Positions 1 through 9,399 of a stretch of 64,000 nucleotides of DNA are shown here, piece after piece. The number at the start of each line of letters is the position of its first letter. Position 1 is the stretch's first letter. Source of the stretch: Corynebacterium glaucum (lineage in GTDB: Bacteria > Actinomycetota > Actinomycetes > Mycobacteriales > Mycobacteriaceae); contig NZ_CP019688.1 of the NCBI RefSeq assembly GCF_002287505.1, forward strand, positions 620,001 to 684,000, read 5' to 3'. The notes beneath the pieces were generated by a model, which was given only the letters and a program-made list of their open reading frames with translations, searched no databases and had not been told where the DNA came from. Made by a program: the position numbers and the translations under genes.

Positions 1-357
1 CATGCCGTGCAGCGACTGGTACTCGCGCAGCTCCTCCAAGTGGGTGTTATCGGCGCGATCGCGGGCGACCACCAGCGTGCCGTCGGTGCGGTAGCCGGTC
101 GGTTTTGTGCTGGACTTTTCCGTCAGCGCGACGAGCTCGGGGTACCACTGCGCCGCGGCCTGCATGAGCGGAAACAGCGGTTCTTGCTTGTACACCACCT
201 CGGCGGTGGGGGCGAGCATGCCGCCCGCGTGCCGGGTGGCGCCGGAGGCGGGATCCGGGTCGTAGACCGTGACTGCGTGGCCCCGGTCAGCCAGTGTCAG
301 GGCCGTTGCAAGGCCGATGATGCCGCCGCCGATGACTGCCACGCTCAATTTACTCAC
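1..357 (-). CDS. thiO: Glycine oxidase ThiO, N-terminal part (cut by window edge)
   Basis: FAD-dependent glycine oxidase that makes the iminoglycine used to build the thiazole ring of thiamine. The visible 119 residues begin with a Rossmann dinucleotide motif (VIGGGIIGLATAL, about residues 8-20), then DPDPASGATRHAGGMLAP, the DAO-family segment that contacts FAD. The rest lies left of the window. The start is GTG at 357. A -10 box TACGCT (365-370, minus strand) ends 7 bases before it, so the mRNA may be leaderless; GGTGGAC could also act as a weak ribosome site. thiE lies 3.8 kb away on the same strand, separated by unrelated genes. Glycine oxidase is preferred to another amino-acid oxidase because of the thi context. 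Confidence 0.85.
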   Translation of the reverse strand, partial: MSKLSVAVIGGGIIGLATALTLADRGHAVTVYDPDPASGATRHAGGMLAPTAEVVYKQEPLFPLMQAAAQWYPELVALTEKSSTKPTGYRTDGTLVVARDRADNTHLEELREYQSLHGM

Positions 358-397
358 GTCCACCAGCGTACGCCTCAAGCTGGTCGGACCGAGGCGG

Positions 398-997
398 CTA
401 CAGCCAGCCCTTTTCTTCAGCGAGGCGGGCGGCGGCGTAACGGTTCGTGGTGTTCGTCTTCGCCATTATCGACGATAGGTGGTTGCGCACCGTGCCGGGG
501 GAGAGGTGGAGGATGCTGGCGATTTCCTTGATTTCCGCGCCGCTGAGCGCTTCGCGCGCGACCTCGACTTCGCGTGAGGTCAGCGGCGACGGTGGGGTGA
601 ACAGCGACTCCTCGGCGACCGTCGGATCCACAACGCGAAGTCCGGCGTGGGCCTTGCGCACTGCGTCGGCAAGTTGCTCCGGGGGAGCGTCTTTGACCAT
701 GAACCCGGACGCGCCCGCCTCAAGCGCAGTGCGCAAGTACCCGGGGCGGCCGAACGTGGTCACGATGACTACTTTGCACGGTGAATCTGCGAGGTCGCCG
801 GCGAGCTGGAGGCCGGTGCGCCCGGGCATTTCGATGTCCAACAGCGCCACGTCTACGTCGTGTAAGCGCACCGCGTCTGCGACGTCATCGCCGCGATCGC
901 AGGTGGCTACAACCGTGATGTCGTCTTCGAGTTCCAACAGCGCCGACAACGCTCCGACGAGCAGCGCCTGGTCGTCGGCGATGAGCACACGGATCAT
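398..997 (-). CDS. LuxR/NarL-type response regulator
   Basis: Cytoplasmic two-component response regulator of 199 residues. The N-terminal receiver domain has the acidic pair DD at residues 8-9 and the phospho-acceptor Asp54 in ALLDIEMPG. The C-terminal LuxR helix-turn-helix (about 135-195) includes LTSREVEVAREALSG and HLSPGTVRNHLSSIMAK. Its ATG overlaps the stop of the upstream histidine kinase gene by 4 bases (ATGA), so the two are translationally coupled. It probably controls the ABC exporter genes of the same operon. The signal sensed cannot be read from the sequence. Confidence 0.93.
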   Translation of the reverse strand: MIRVLIADDQALLVGALSALLELEDDITVVATCDRGDDVADAVRLHDVDVALLDIEMPGRTGLQLAGDLADSPCKVVIVTTFGRPGYLRTALEAGASGFMVKDAPPEQLADAVRKAHAGLRVVDPTVAEESLFTPPSPLTSREVEVAREALSGAEIKEIASILHLSPGTVRNHLSSIMAKTNTTNRYAAARLAEEKGWL

Positions 998-2040
998 ACG
1001 GTCACCTCGACAACTGTGCCGGTCGATGCAACCGGTGAACTGACCCGCAAGCGTGCTCCAGCTGCGTCGATGTGCGACGACAAACTCGACAACGCAGTGC
1101 CTTCCTGAATGCCCACGCCGTTATCCGCCACCATGAGGCGCTGTGGCGTGACCGTGATGCGGCATGCGTCGGCTCTTGAATGGCGAATGACGTTGGTGAC
1201 AGCCTCGCGAAGCGCCCAAGCGAACAGGGGCGACTCCACATCCGGGTCGGCATCTACCTGCGGAGTAATACCTGCCGCCTGCAATGACGATGTCGCAGAG
1301 CTGAGTTCACGCGCCAGGGTGGGGGTGTGAGAACCATAGACGGCAGCGCGAACGTCATCAAGCGCGGCGCGCGAGAGCTCCACCAACTCTTCCACCTCTT
1401 GCCGAGCGCGCTGCGGATCGCGGTCGAGCAGCTTGAGTGCGAGCGACGACTTGACGTTGATGGCGGTCAATGAGTGACCGAGCAGGTCGTGAATGTCGCG
1501 GGAGATGGATTCACGCTGGTGCGCCAGCCGCAGTTCCGTGCTCAGCTGGGCGCGTTCCTCGTTGATGCGCAAACTGGCCACCTGGGCGCCCACGATTGCG
1601 GCGATCGTCGCCATGAATCCGAAGAACAACAATGCATTCGGCCCGCCGGCGAATGCCACGTACACCCCGTAAGCGACGATGACCGCCAGGTTGACCCAGG
1701 CGCTGTAGCGAAACCGGGCCACCGAGCTGGCCACCGATGTGACAAACGGCAGCATGGTCGCAGTCCACGGCCCGATGAACCAACTCAGCGCGGCAGTGAG
1801 CAGGAGCAGCGGTGTCAGCCATAGCGCAAGGTTTGCCCACTCCCTTTCGTACAACGGGCCGCGGTAGCTGTGCCCGGCCACGAACACAGGGCCCGTGAGG
1901 CCGACCAGGATAAGGCTCATCGCGCGCTGCCACGGTGAAATATCTGCAACCGCGACGATCAGCGCTGGGCTGAGCAGGAAGAACAGCCATACGGCAGCGG
2001 AGCGTGCAGCGGGGCGGTCGAAGTCTGAGCGGGTGATCAC
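994..2040 (-). CDS. Sensor histidine kinase, HisKA_3/DesK type
   Basis: Membrane sensor kinase of 348 residues. Several hydrophobic segments fill the first 150-170 residues, followed by the dimerisation/phosphoacceptor segment SRDIHDLLGHSLTAI (His in DIHD) and a short HATPase domain with ALREAVTNVIRHS and DNGVG. The start chosen is GTG at 2040, because it overlaps the TGA of the upstream permease gene as GTGA (2037-2040). A longer reading from 2127 would run deep into the permease gene. It forms one operon with the response regulator and the ABC exporter, an arrangement like Bacillus yvfRSTU. No extracellular ligand domain is visible, so it may sense through the membrane or through the transporter. 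Confidence 0.9.
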   Translation of the reverse strand: MITRSDFDRPAARSAAVWLFFLLSPALIVAVADISPWQRAMSLILVGLTGPVFVAGHSYRGPLYEREWANLALWLTPLLLLTAALSWFIGPWTATMLPFVTSVASSVARFRYSAWVNLAVIVAYGVYVAFAGGPNALLFFGFMATIAAIVGAQVASLRINEERAQLSTELRLAHQRESISRDIHDLLGHSLTAINVKSSLALKLLDRDPQRARQEVEELVELSRAALDDVRAAVYGSHTPTLARELSSATSSLQAAGITPQVDADPDVESPLFAWALREAVTNVIRHSRADACRITVTPQRLMVADNGVGIQEGTALSSLSSHIDAAGARLRVSSPVASTGTVVEVTV

Positions 2041-2801
2041 GCGCGGTGCTTCTCCCTTCTGTCCAGCGCGAGCGACGTGAGTGTGAACAGTGCAGTCCAG
2101 AAAATGATACTGACAGCCGGCACCCATAGCGGGTCGGTGACCCAGTATGGGTCGGTTTGGACAAACTGCTCGCCTTCGGTCAATGGCCAGCGCGAAAGCA
2201 CGGCGGCACCGTAGAGCGGGGTAAAGCGCGCGAACGACAAGAGATCCTCAGTGAGCGGAATGAGCAGATTGGCGGCGATGGCCAGCAGCACTACCGATGT
2301 CGCGGCGATGGACACAGCGGTATAGGACCTCATCGCCTGCGCCCAGATCCTGCCGTAAAACCCGAACGGCAGCGCCACCGCGACCGTGATCAGGTACGTC
2401 CACAGCCAGGTCCAAGGCTCCATCTGGGCCTTGGTCACCGCGCCGGCGAGAAACACTGCGGCCACGGGCAGCGCGACGTGAATGAGCACCACCAGAAATC
2501 GAGCGGCAGTCAGCTGGGTGTCGCTCAGCGGTGTGAGTGCGAGTTGGCGGCCCCACCCGGTCGATTGCTCAACGACTACGGTGGACGCTTGCGACACCGC
2601 TCCGGATACTCCGGCGTAGAGCGCCATGGCTAGCATCACGTAGGCGGCCATGTTGCCGTTCGCGATTTCCGCCTCACCGTCGGGCTGGCTGGCTCCGAAG
2701 ATGAGGTAGAGCACCACTGGCAGGGCGATGTTGAAGAACAGGGACGCGAAGTCCGACTTGAGCCGCTTCAGATTGTGTAGGGCGAAATTAAGCGTGGTCA
2801 C
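2037..2801 (-). CDS. ABC-2 type exporter permease
   Basis: Integral membrane subunit of 254 residues with about six hydrophobic segments and the ABC-2 fold seen in drug/antibiotic exporters. It begins at GTG 2801 inside the end of the ATPase gene (14-base overlap) and ends overlapping the kinase GTG. All four genes of the unit therefore overlap, which suggests one polycistronic message. The substrate is unknown. Family knowledge suggests peptide antibiotic or lipid export controlled by the paired kinase. Confidence 0.88.
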   Translation of the reverse strand: MTTLNFALHNLKRLKSDFASLFFNIALPVVLYLIFGASQPDGEAEIANGNMAAYVMLAMALYAGVSGAVSQASTVVVEQSTGWGRQLALTPLSDTQLTAARFLVVLIHVALPVAAVFLAGAVTKAQMEPWTWLWTYLITVAVALPFGFYGRIWAQAMRSYTAVSIAATSVVLLAIAANLLIPLTEDLLSFARFTPLYGAAVLSRWPLTEGEQFVQTDPYWVTDPLWVPAVSIIFWTALFTLTSLALDRREKHRA

Positions 2802-3621
2802 GATCGGTCTCCTCGGTCAGTCGCACGAATACGTCTTCAAGTGATGTGGGCGTAATGGTCAGGTCGTGCGCGTCGGTTTCGGTGAGCAATTCGCGCGCCA
2901 CGCCATCAGCGTCAGCGGTAGTGACATCGATCGGCCCCTTTGACGATGCCGCCTGTACCCGCTTCTCGTTGGCTTGCAGCTTGTCCATCGGCGCGTCCGC
3001 AATCACCTCGCCTCGATCGAGCACGATGATTCGTTGCGCAAATTGTTCGGCCTCTTCGAGGTAGTGGGTGGAGAATACAATGGTTCGCCCCTGCTGCGTC
3101 TGGGTACGCAGCGAATCCCAGAATTCGTGGCGGGTGGCGGCGTCCATGCCGGTGGTCGGTTCATCGAGGATGAGGATGTCAGGCCGGCCGAGCAGCGCGA
3201 TGGCGAATCGCAACCGCTGTTGCTCGCCGCCGGAGCATTTGCCCACCTTGCGGTTCTTGATGTCGGTCAGGCGCGCAGCATCTAGTGCGGCTTCCACACC
3301 AATGGAATCGGAATGCGTTGCGTTGATCATCGCTAAGGTGTCGCGCACGCTCACATCCGGAAGCAGCCCGCCTGTCTGCATCACCGCGCCGATGCGCGCG
3401 TTGCGCACTGCCTGTTTCGGCGTGCCCCCACCAACTGTGACGGTCCCGCTTGAGGGGGTGGTCAGGCCCAAGATGAGGTCGATCAGCGTGGTCTTGCCAG
3501 CGCCATTGCGTCCAAGTAGGCCAACAATCTCGCCGGGCCCGATGCGGATGTCCACGCCGTCGAGTGCGGTGACCTGCCCAAATCTCTTGGTCAAGCTGTG
3601 TGTTTCAATCATGCCTTCCAT
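2788..3621 (-). CDS. ABC transporter ATPase, DrrA/CcmA-like
   Basis: ATPase partner of the ABC-2 permease. Walker A is GRNGAGKTT, the signature is KCSGGEQQRLRFA, Walker B is ILILDEPTTGMD, and the switch His is in STHYLEEAE. The C-terminal 70 residues resemble the extension of DrrA-type exporters. Start choice is uncertain: ATG 3621 gives MEGMIETHS and ATG 3612 starts at MIETHS. Upstream in-frame codons have no ribosome site. It is the first gene of the overlapping exporter-kinase-regulator operon and is divergent from ectC. Confidence 0.9.
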   Translation of the reverse strand: MEGMIETHSLTKRFGQVTALDGVDIRIGPGEIVGLLGRNGAGKTTLIDLILGLTTPSSGTVTVGGGTPKQAVRNARIGAVMQTGGLLPDVSVRDTLAMINATHSDSIGVEAALDAARLTDIKNRKVGKCSGGEQQRLRFAIALLGRPDILILDEPTTGMDAATRHEFWDSLRTQTQQGRTIVFSTHYLEEAEQFAQRIIVLDRGEVIADAPMDKLQANEKRVQAASSKGPIDVTTADADGVARELLTETDAHDLTITPTSLEDVFVRLTEETDRDHA

Positions 3622-3767
3622 TGGACCAGCCGAGACCAGCGGCGGCCTAGCCGCGCAGTCACGTTTCACCCGTGACTCCAGTCATGGGTTCCAACCCTCA
3701 GGTCACAGCCGGCCGTTTTTCCGTACCGTGGTTACCGGACACGATTCCTACAGATACAAGGAGCGAC

Positions 3768-4142
3768 ATGTTTATTCGATCCCGCGAAGATGTAGAAACC
3801 GTTGAGTGGGGCGGCGGCACCAGCGAACGCCTGCTCACTGCAAAAGACAACATGGGCTTTGCCGTGGCGCACACCGTCGTTCGCGCCGGCACCGAGTCGA
3901 AGCTGCAGTACCGAAACCACCTCGAGGCCTGCTACTGCATCGCCGGCTCCGGCGAGGTGGAGGACACCGAGGGAAACATCTACCCGATCACCCCGGGCAC
4001 CATCTACGTGCTGGACAACCACGACGCTCACTACCTGCGCGGCGGCAAGGACGAAGACCTCATCCTGGTCAGTGTCTTCAACCCCGCAATTACCGGCGAC
4101 GAGGTCCACGAACTCACCGAGGACGGCTTCAGCTCGTACTAG
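3768..4142 (+). CDS. ectC: L-ectoine synthase (orphan)
   Basis: Cupin-fold enzyme of 124 residues that cyclises N-gamma-acetyl-2,4-diaminobutyrate to the compatible solute ectoine. Family features seen: N-terminal [10 protein letters not shown], central [15 protein letters not shown], and [16 protein letters not shown] with the cupin metal and substrate residues. Length matches EctC (about 125-135). ATG 3768 is preceded by AAGGAG at 3758-3763. No ectA, ectB or ectD lies nearby; the neighbours are an ABC/two-component operon and thiE. The cell may take up or make the precursor elsewhere, or the enzyme may have a side role such as glutamine cyclisation. The stop overlaps the thiE stop on the other strand by 4 bases. 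Confidence 0.9.
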   Translation: MFIRSREDVETVEWGGGTSERLLTAKDNMGFAVAHTVVRAGTESKLQYRNHLEACYCIAGSGEVEDTEGNIYPITPGTIYVLDNHDAHYLRGGKDEDLILVSVFNPAITGDEVHELTEDGFSSY

Positions 4143-4804
4143 AGCTTTTCGCTTATCGACGCCTCGTTGCCAGCGTCGAACTCAGCCACCACGCGCTGCA
4201 CATACGTCCGCGGGTCGTCGGCGTGCATGATGCCGCGCACGATGGCAACCCCGTCGACTCCGGTGCGGGCGAGGTCGCGCGCATCGTCTGCGGTGACGTC
4301 GCCGATCGCGACCATCGGCACCTGCGATGCAGCGACGAGCTCTGGGTAACCCTCTAACCCGATCAGCGCGCGCCCGGAATCCTTCGTCGGCGTTGCCCGG
4401 AACGGGCCGCACCCGATGTAATCCAGCACATCGGCGTTCTCGTTCGCAGCCTCCACAAGCTCGAGAGTGCCGGTGGTCAACCCGATGATCGCGTCGGGCC
4501 CGAGGAGGCGCCGAGCTACGCGGACATCAATATCGTCTTGTCCGAGGTGCACGCCGGCGATGCCTTCCGTTTGAAGGGCCAGGGCCACGTCCAACCGATC
4601 GTCGATAAGCACGCGTGTTGATGGCGGCACTGCCCGCACGATTGCTGCCGAGAGTGCGTACAAATCGCGGGCTGAAATCGGCTTCGAGCGAACCTGGATG
4701 ACCCCGGCGCCGCCGTGCGCGGCCTCGACGCAGCGCTCGACTAGGTCGGGGCTCTGCCCGGTGACAAAGTAACACCGCAGGTCAAGGCTTGGTTTAGTGC
4801 TCAC
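4139..4804 (-). CDS. thiE: Thiamine-phosphate synthase ThiE
   Basis: Joins HMP-PP and thiazole phosphate to make thiamine monophosphate. The 221-residue TIM barrel shows IQVRSK near residue 40, [11 protein letters not shown] and [10 protein letters not shown] (pyrimidine and diphosphate binding), [12 protein letters not shown] (GPxFxTxTK motif) and [10 protein letters not shown]. The start is GTG 4804, overlapping the end of the preceding small gene by 11 bases, so the two are probably co-transcribed. The last codons (A-S-I-S-E-K-L) use a rare ATA Ile codon because they lie inside a copy of the repeated word GCTTATCGACG; a second copy is at 4611-4620. In other corynebacteria thiE is usually followed directly by thiO; here 3.8 kb intervene. 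Confidence 0.95.
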   Translation of the reverse strand: MSTKPSLDLRCYFVTGQSPDLVERCVEAAHGGAGVIQVRSKPISARDLYALSAAIVRAVPPSTRVLIDDRLDVALALQTEGIAGVHLGQDDIDVRVARRLLGPDAIIGLTTGTLELVEAANENADVLDYIGCGPFRATPTKDSGRALIGLEGYPELVAASQVPMVAIGDVTADDARDLARTGVDGVAIVRGIMHADDPRTYVQRVVAEFDAGNEASISEKL

Positions 4805-5081
4805 GCAGCGCCTCGATTAGCTCGTCTTTGGACATGCTGGAGCGGCCCTCGATCTCAAGTTCCTGGGCGCGCTCGTAGAGCTCGTCTTTCGTCCAATCCT
4901 CGTAGGAGCCGGACTTGCCGCCGCGCTTACCGACGGTTTCGCGGCCTTCCTTTGCCGCAGCATTGGCGATCGCCGCCGCTTTCGACTTGGAGTTTCCCTC
5001 CTCGCGCAGGCGCTCGTAGAGTTCGCCGTCTTTGACGCTCGGCCCGCCAGGGGTTTTCTCGGGGTGGGTGTCTTCGGCCAT
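4794..5081 (-). CDS. Small Rho-N-domain-like / DUF7218-type protein
   Basis: Hydrophilic protein of 95 residues. The first half is rich in Lys, Gly and Glu (SKAAAIANAAAKEGRETVGK). The C-terminal 40 residues (WTKDELYERAQELEIEGRSS, then [13 protein letters not shown]) match the pattern of the Rho termination factor N-terminal fold, a small helical nucleic-acid or protein binding module. The start is ATG 5081. The gene overlaps thiE by 11 bases. A role as a small nucleic-acid-associated protein is likely from the family, but no partner can be named. Confidence 0.75.
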   Translation of the reverse strand: MAEDTHPEKTPGGPSVKDGELYERLREEGNSKSKAAAIANAAAKEGRETVGKRGGKSGSYEDWTKDELYERAQELEIEGRSSMSKDELIEALREH

Positions 5082-5113
5082 GCGCCCCAGCGTAGCCCAG
5101 GGCCGGTGCGGCG

Positions 5114-6352
5114 TTACTGGGACTTGGGAAGCTCGTAGGGCTCGAGGCGGCCGGTTTTGCCGTAGGAGAGGCGGCGGTGCACCTGCTCGAACGGGCCGGG
5201 GATGCCGGCTTTCTCCATCACGGTCGCTAGGAGCAGGGTGATCAGCCAGATGCCGAGGCCGGTCAGGAGCTTGCCGCTTATCGACGCCTCTAAGCCGACG
5301 CCGAGCCCAAACGGCATGGCGATGGCGATGAACAGGAATGACTGGGCCAGGTATCCGGACATCGAGCGCTTGCCGAGTGCGACGAAGGGGTACGTCCACG
5401 CTGGCGCGATGCCGCCGTTGGCGTGCATCTGCTCTTGGATGCGGTTGGTGGCCAGTGCTATCGCGGCGAGAATCGCCGGGCCGGTGAACAGACCCCAGCT
5501 CTGGCTCAGCACAGCCCACGCAGGCTCAGTGAACGGGTTGATGACACCGATGGCAGAAAGCCCCCACGGCAGGCCGGTACCTACAGCAACCACCGATCCG
5601 AAGATGACCCAACGCCACAGCATCCCACGGTGCGCGTCGACGTTGACAAGGTAACCCTCGCGCGCCCAGATGTAACCGATGATGGCGAGGCTGCCCAGTT
5701 GAATCACCGAGACAGGTGCAGCTATCAAAGTAAAGAGGCCGGCAAACGCGTTGGCGGAGAAGTAGTCAATGATATTGGTCAGCTCGGGATTGCTGGGGCG
5801 GAGCGCCTCGTCAATCGGGAGTTCGAAGAAGTAGACCGCCACGGCGAGCACGGTGCCCAGGAGCGTGAACAGGCTCAGCACGCCGTAGGCGATCATCCGC
5901 AACGACGTATTGCTGAGTGTGAACATCGTGGCGAGCAACATGCCGATCAGCCCATAGAAGAACATGATGTCGCCGAAGAACAGCCCGAACATGTGGATCA
6001 AGCCGAACAGTGCGAGGAAACCGTAGCGGCGCACGATGACGCGCCGGGCGTCGCGAAGCGGGTACTGCTTGCGAAACAGGCTTGCCGCGATCAACCCGAT
6101 GCCGAACCCCAGCAAGGTGCTGAACATGGGCAGACCGCGCACGTGGACGAACAGCGCGGAAAAGACCGCAGCGAACTGGTCAGTGGCGCTGCCCTCGCGT
6201 AGGCCACCGAGCGAACTGCCGGGCACGTCAGGATCGTCGAAGCCGTTGTACATCCAGGCCTGCGTAGCGTTGGCCATCGCGATGCCCGCAAGGGCGAGAC
6301 CTCTGGCGAGGTCGGGGACGATCAAACGAGGTTGGCTACCTGGGCGCTGCAC
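5114..6352 (-). CDS. DUF418 family membrane protein
   Basis: Polytopic membrane protein of 412 residues with about 9-10 hydrophobic segments. It opens with the DUF418-type signature DLARGLALAGIAMAN and has the conserved C-terminal region GKRSMSGYLAQSFLF and GPFEQVHRRLSYGK. Family function is unknown; distant acyltransferase_3-like topology has been suggested for such proteins. The start is GTG 6352 behind GGGGGC, 13 bases after the amidohydrolase stop, so both genes probably share a message. One copy of the 11-mer GCTTATCGACG (5276-5286) forces an ATA codon in A-S-I-S-G-K-L. Confidence 0.85.
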   Translation of the reverse strand: MQRPGSQPRLIVPDLARGLALAGIAMANATQAWMYNGFDDPDVPGSSLGGLREGSATDQFAAVFSALFVHVRGLPMFSTLLGFGIGLIAASLFRKQYPLRDARRVIVRRYGFLALFGLIHMFGLFFGDIMFFYGLIGMLLATMFTLSNTSLRMIAYGVLSLFTLLGTVLAVAVYFFELPIDEALRPSNPELTNIIDYFSANAFAGLFTLIAAPVSVIQLGSLAIIGYIWAREGYLVNVDAHRGMLWRWVIFGSVVAVGTGLPWGLSAIGVINPFTEPAWAVLSQSWGLFTGPAILAAIALATNRIQEQMHANGGIAPAWTYPFVALGKRSMSGYLAQSFLFIAIAMPFGLGVGLEASISGKLLTGLGIWLITLLLATVMEKAGIPGPFEQVHRRLSYGKTGRLEPYELPKSQ

Positions 6353-6365
6353 GCCCCCGAAAATA

Positions 6366-7577
<1,212 letters not shown>

Positions 7578-7589
7578 CTACGGCGGCCG

Positions 7590-8504
7590 CTACACCGCCC
7601 TTGGACCTGTTTTGGTGTGATGTCCAAGCGGTTCGATGTGCACGATGGTTTCTGCGTGACCCAGCGCGGCGGCGATGCCCACCTCGACTTCGTCCGCGTA
7701 GTCGTGGGAGGCGTCCACGGTCCATTCGCCTGGCACCTGCATGACCACGTTGACCAAGCGGTCACGACCAAACGCCGAGGTGCGCAGCGAGGTGAACGCC
7801 ACGCCGTGCTCCGCCGCGAAGCCGTCCAAAAACGCCTGTACAGTCTCGACCTCGTCTTTCGGCAGTGCCTCGGAGAGCAGCCCCATCATCGCTTGACGCA
7901 GCAGCTGGTATCCCGTGAACAAAATGTTGGCTCCGACTATGAGCGCCACGATCGGGTCGAGGACTTCCCACCCCGTCAACCACACCAACGCCATGCCTAC
8001 GATGACTCCCACGGTGGTCCAGACGTCGGTAAGCAAATGCTTTCCATCGGCCTCGAGCGTGCTGGAGCGGTGGGTGCGACCCGCCCGCACCAGCGCCACA
8101 CCGACACCGAGGTTGATCACGGTGGCAACAACGGAGAAAACCAGGCCGATCCCGAGCTGGTTAAGCGGAGCCGGGTCGATGATGCGCTGCACGGCGGTGA
8201 CGATGATGACCACGGAGGCCACCAGAATCATCGTGCCTTCCACCTGCGCCGCGAAGTATTCCGCCTTGGCGTGGCCGAAATTGTGGTTCGCGTCGGCGGG
8301 CTTAGCAGAGAGTTTCAGCGCCCAAAGCCCCACTACCGCAGCGGCCAGGTTGGCGGAGGACTCGATCGCGTCGGAGAAGAAGCCGACCGAACCCGTCACC
8401 CACGCCGCGTACAGCTTCAGCGCAATGGCAAAGATGGAGGCGATGATTGAAAGCCACATGAAGCGCTCGAGCAGGCGCTGTTCTTCGCGGAGAGCTTCGC
8501 TCAC
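7590..8504 (-). CDS. Cation diffusion facilitator (divalent metal exporter)
   Basis: Inner-membrane metal/proton antiporter of 304 residues with about six membrane helices and a soluble C-terminal ferredoxin-like domain (ALPKDEVETVQAFLDGFAAE onward). TM2 carries SDAIESSANL and TM5 TDVWTTVGV, the pattern of the CDF branch that replaces the DxxxD/HxxxD pairs of FieF; the loop DANHNFGHAKAEYFA is typical. The start is GTG 8504 behind AAAGGAA; upstream in-frame codons lack a ribosome site. A perfect palindrome lies 43 bases upstream of the start. Metal specificity (Zn, Co, Fe or Mn) cannot be decided. Confidence 0.9.
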   Translation of the reverse strand: MSEALREEQRLLERFMWLSIIASIFAIALKLYAAWVTGSVGFFSDAIESSANLAAAVVGLWALKLSAKPADANHNFGHAKAEYFAAQVEGTMILVASVVIIVTAVQRIIDPAPLNQLGIGLVFSVVATVINLGVGVALVRAGRTHRSSTLEADGKHLLTDVWTTVGVIVGMALVWLTGWEVLDPIVALIVGANILFTGYQLLRQAMMGLLSEALPKDEVETVQAFLDGFAAEHGVAFTSLRTSAFGRDRLVNVVMQVPGEWTVDASHDYADEVEVGIAAALGHAETIVHIEPLGHHTKTGPRAV

Positions 8505-8546
8505 GGGGGTTCCTTTCGGTGCGGTAATCGGCCGAAGGTCTCGCTC

Positions 8547-8563
8547 GCTCACGCCACGTGAGC
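8547..8563. promoter_or_regulatory. Palindromic operator candidate upstream of the CDF exporter
   Basis: GCTCACG-CCA-CGTGAGC is a perfect 7-bp inverted repeat with a 3-base centre, located between the exporter start (8504) and a possible promoter (CATACT on the minus strand near 8588). This placement suits repression by a metal-responsive regulator. No regulator is identified. Confidence 0.4.
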
Positions 8564-8667
8564 CGGCTGCCCGGGCCCCATGTAAAGGCCAGTATGTCGA
8601 GCATGCTGTTGGTGAGCTACTCCCCTTCAACAGCCAGGCAGTTTAACACACTGCTACGGTTGGCCCC

Positions 8668-8832
8668 ATGGAACGCTGGATTGTTGCGATCGCAGGCGCC
8701 GTGGTTGGCGCCCTTTTCTTCGGCTGGCTGCTGCAGATGCTGGGTATCAGCGGCATCACTTATACCGTGCTGGTCCTCATAGGCTCGGCAGTCACTTCAT
8801 CGGCCGCCGGCGCGCTGTTCCGCCCCCGCTAG
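8668..8832 (+). CDS. Mini membrane protein, 54 residues
   Basis: Small hydrophobic protein: MERWIVAIAGAVVGALFFGW, then a Gly/Ile turn (LLQMLGISGITY), then a second hydrophobic run (TVLVLIGSAVTSSAAGALF) ending in RPR. It should form a two-helix hairpin in the membrane. It resembles GlsB/YeaQ-type small stress proteins only in general character. A -10 box TACGGT (8655-8660) sits 7 bases before ATG 8668, suggesting a leaderless mRNA. Its TAG is followed at once by the repeated sequence 8829-8851. Function unknown. Confidence 0.65.
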   Translation: MERWIVAIAGAVVGALFFGWLLQMLGISGITYTVLVLIGSAVTSSAAGALFRPR

Positions 8833-8842
8833 AGCTTTTCGC

Positions 8843-9304
8843 TTATCGACGGATACGCATCACCCGATGCGGTATCCCCGTGTCCAAGAACTCGTCTCCC
8901 TCTTCAACGAATCCGAACTGGTTGTAGTAGGGGACGAGCCCTGCCTGCGCCTCAATTACGAGATCGCCGGGCCAACGCTCGGTGAACTTAATCCCAGCCT
9001 CGACGATGCGCGGACCGAGTCCGGTGCCGCGGGCGAACGGGGCGACAATGAACCGGCCGAAGCGCGAGCCCGGAGTCTCGGTCATTTCGGTATCGGCGGT
9101 GGGGAATACCCGGGCGCACCCAGCGAGCCTGCCGTCAGCGTCGTACGCGAGAATGTGGGAGGTGTCGGGCGCCGCATCCGTCTCATCGATCTCTGCGAAC
9201 GGGCATTGCTGCTCGGCCACGAAAACGTCTACCCGGAGTTTGAACAGGTCATAGGCCTCGCGGGAGGTCATCTCATCCAGGCGCTTGAACTCGAGGTGTG
9301 TCAC
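8843..9304 (-). CDS. ElaA-family GNAT acetyltransferase
   Basis: Acetyl-CoA dependent N-acetyltransferase of about 153 residues. It matches the ElaA pattern: LYxLxxLRxxVFVxEQ as AYDLFKLRVDVFVAEQQCPFAEIDETD, then RFIVAPFARGTGLGPRIVEAG (acetyl-CoA loop R-x-x-G-x-G) and VPYYNQFGFVEEG. The start is taken as GTG 9304 because -10 box TACACT (9312-9317) ends 7 bases upstream (leaderless); an upstream in-frame extension has low-complexity residues not seen in the family. The TAA stop lies inside a GCTTATCGACG copy. Substrate unknown. Confidence 0.85.
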   Translation of the reverse strand: MTHLEFKRLDEMTSREAYDLFKLRVDVFVAEQQCPFAEIDETDAAPDTSHILAYDADGRLAGCARVFPTADTEMTETPGSRFGRFIVAPFARGTGLGPRIVEAGIKFTERWPGDLVIEAQAGLVPYYNQFGFVEEGDEFLDTGIPHRVMRIRR

Positions 9305-9399
9305 GCAGTGCAGTGTAGCCCCCACATCGCGTATGGTTTCGTTGTTATTACTGTGACAAGTGTTGTCGAAGTGCAGAGCCACAACTGAAAGAGGTCAGC

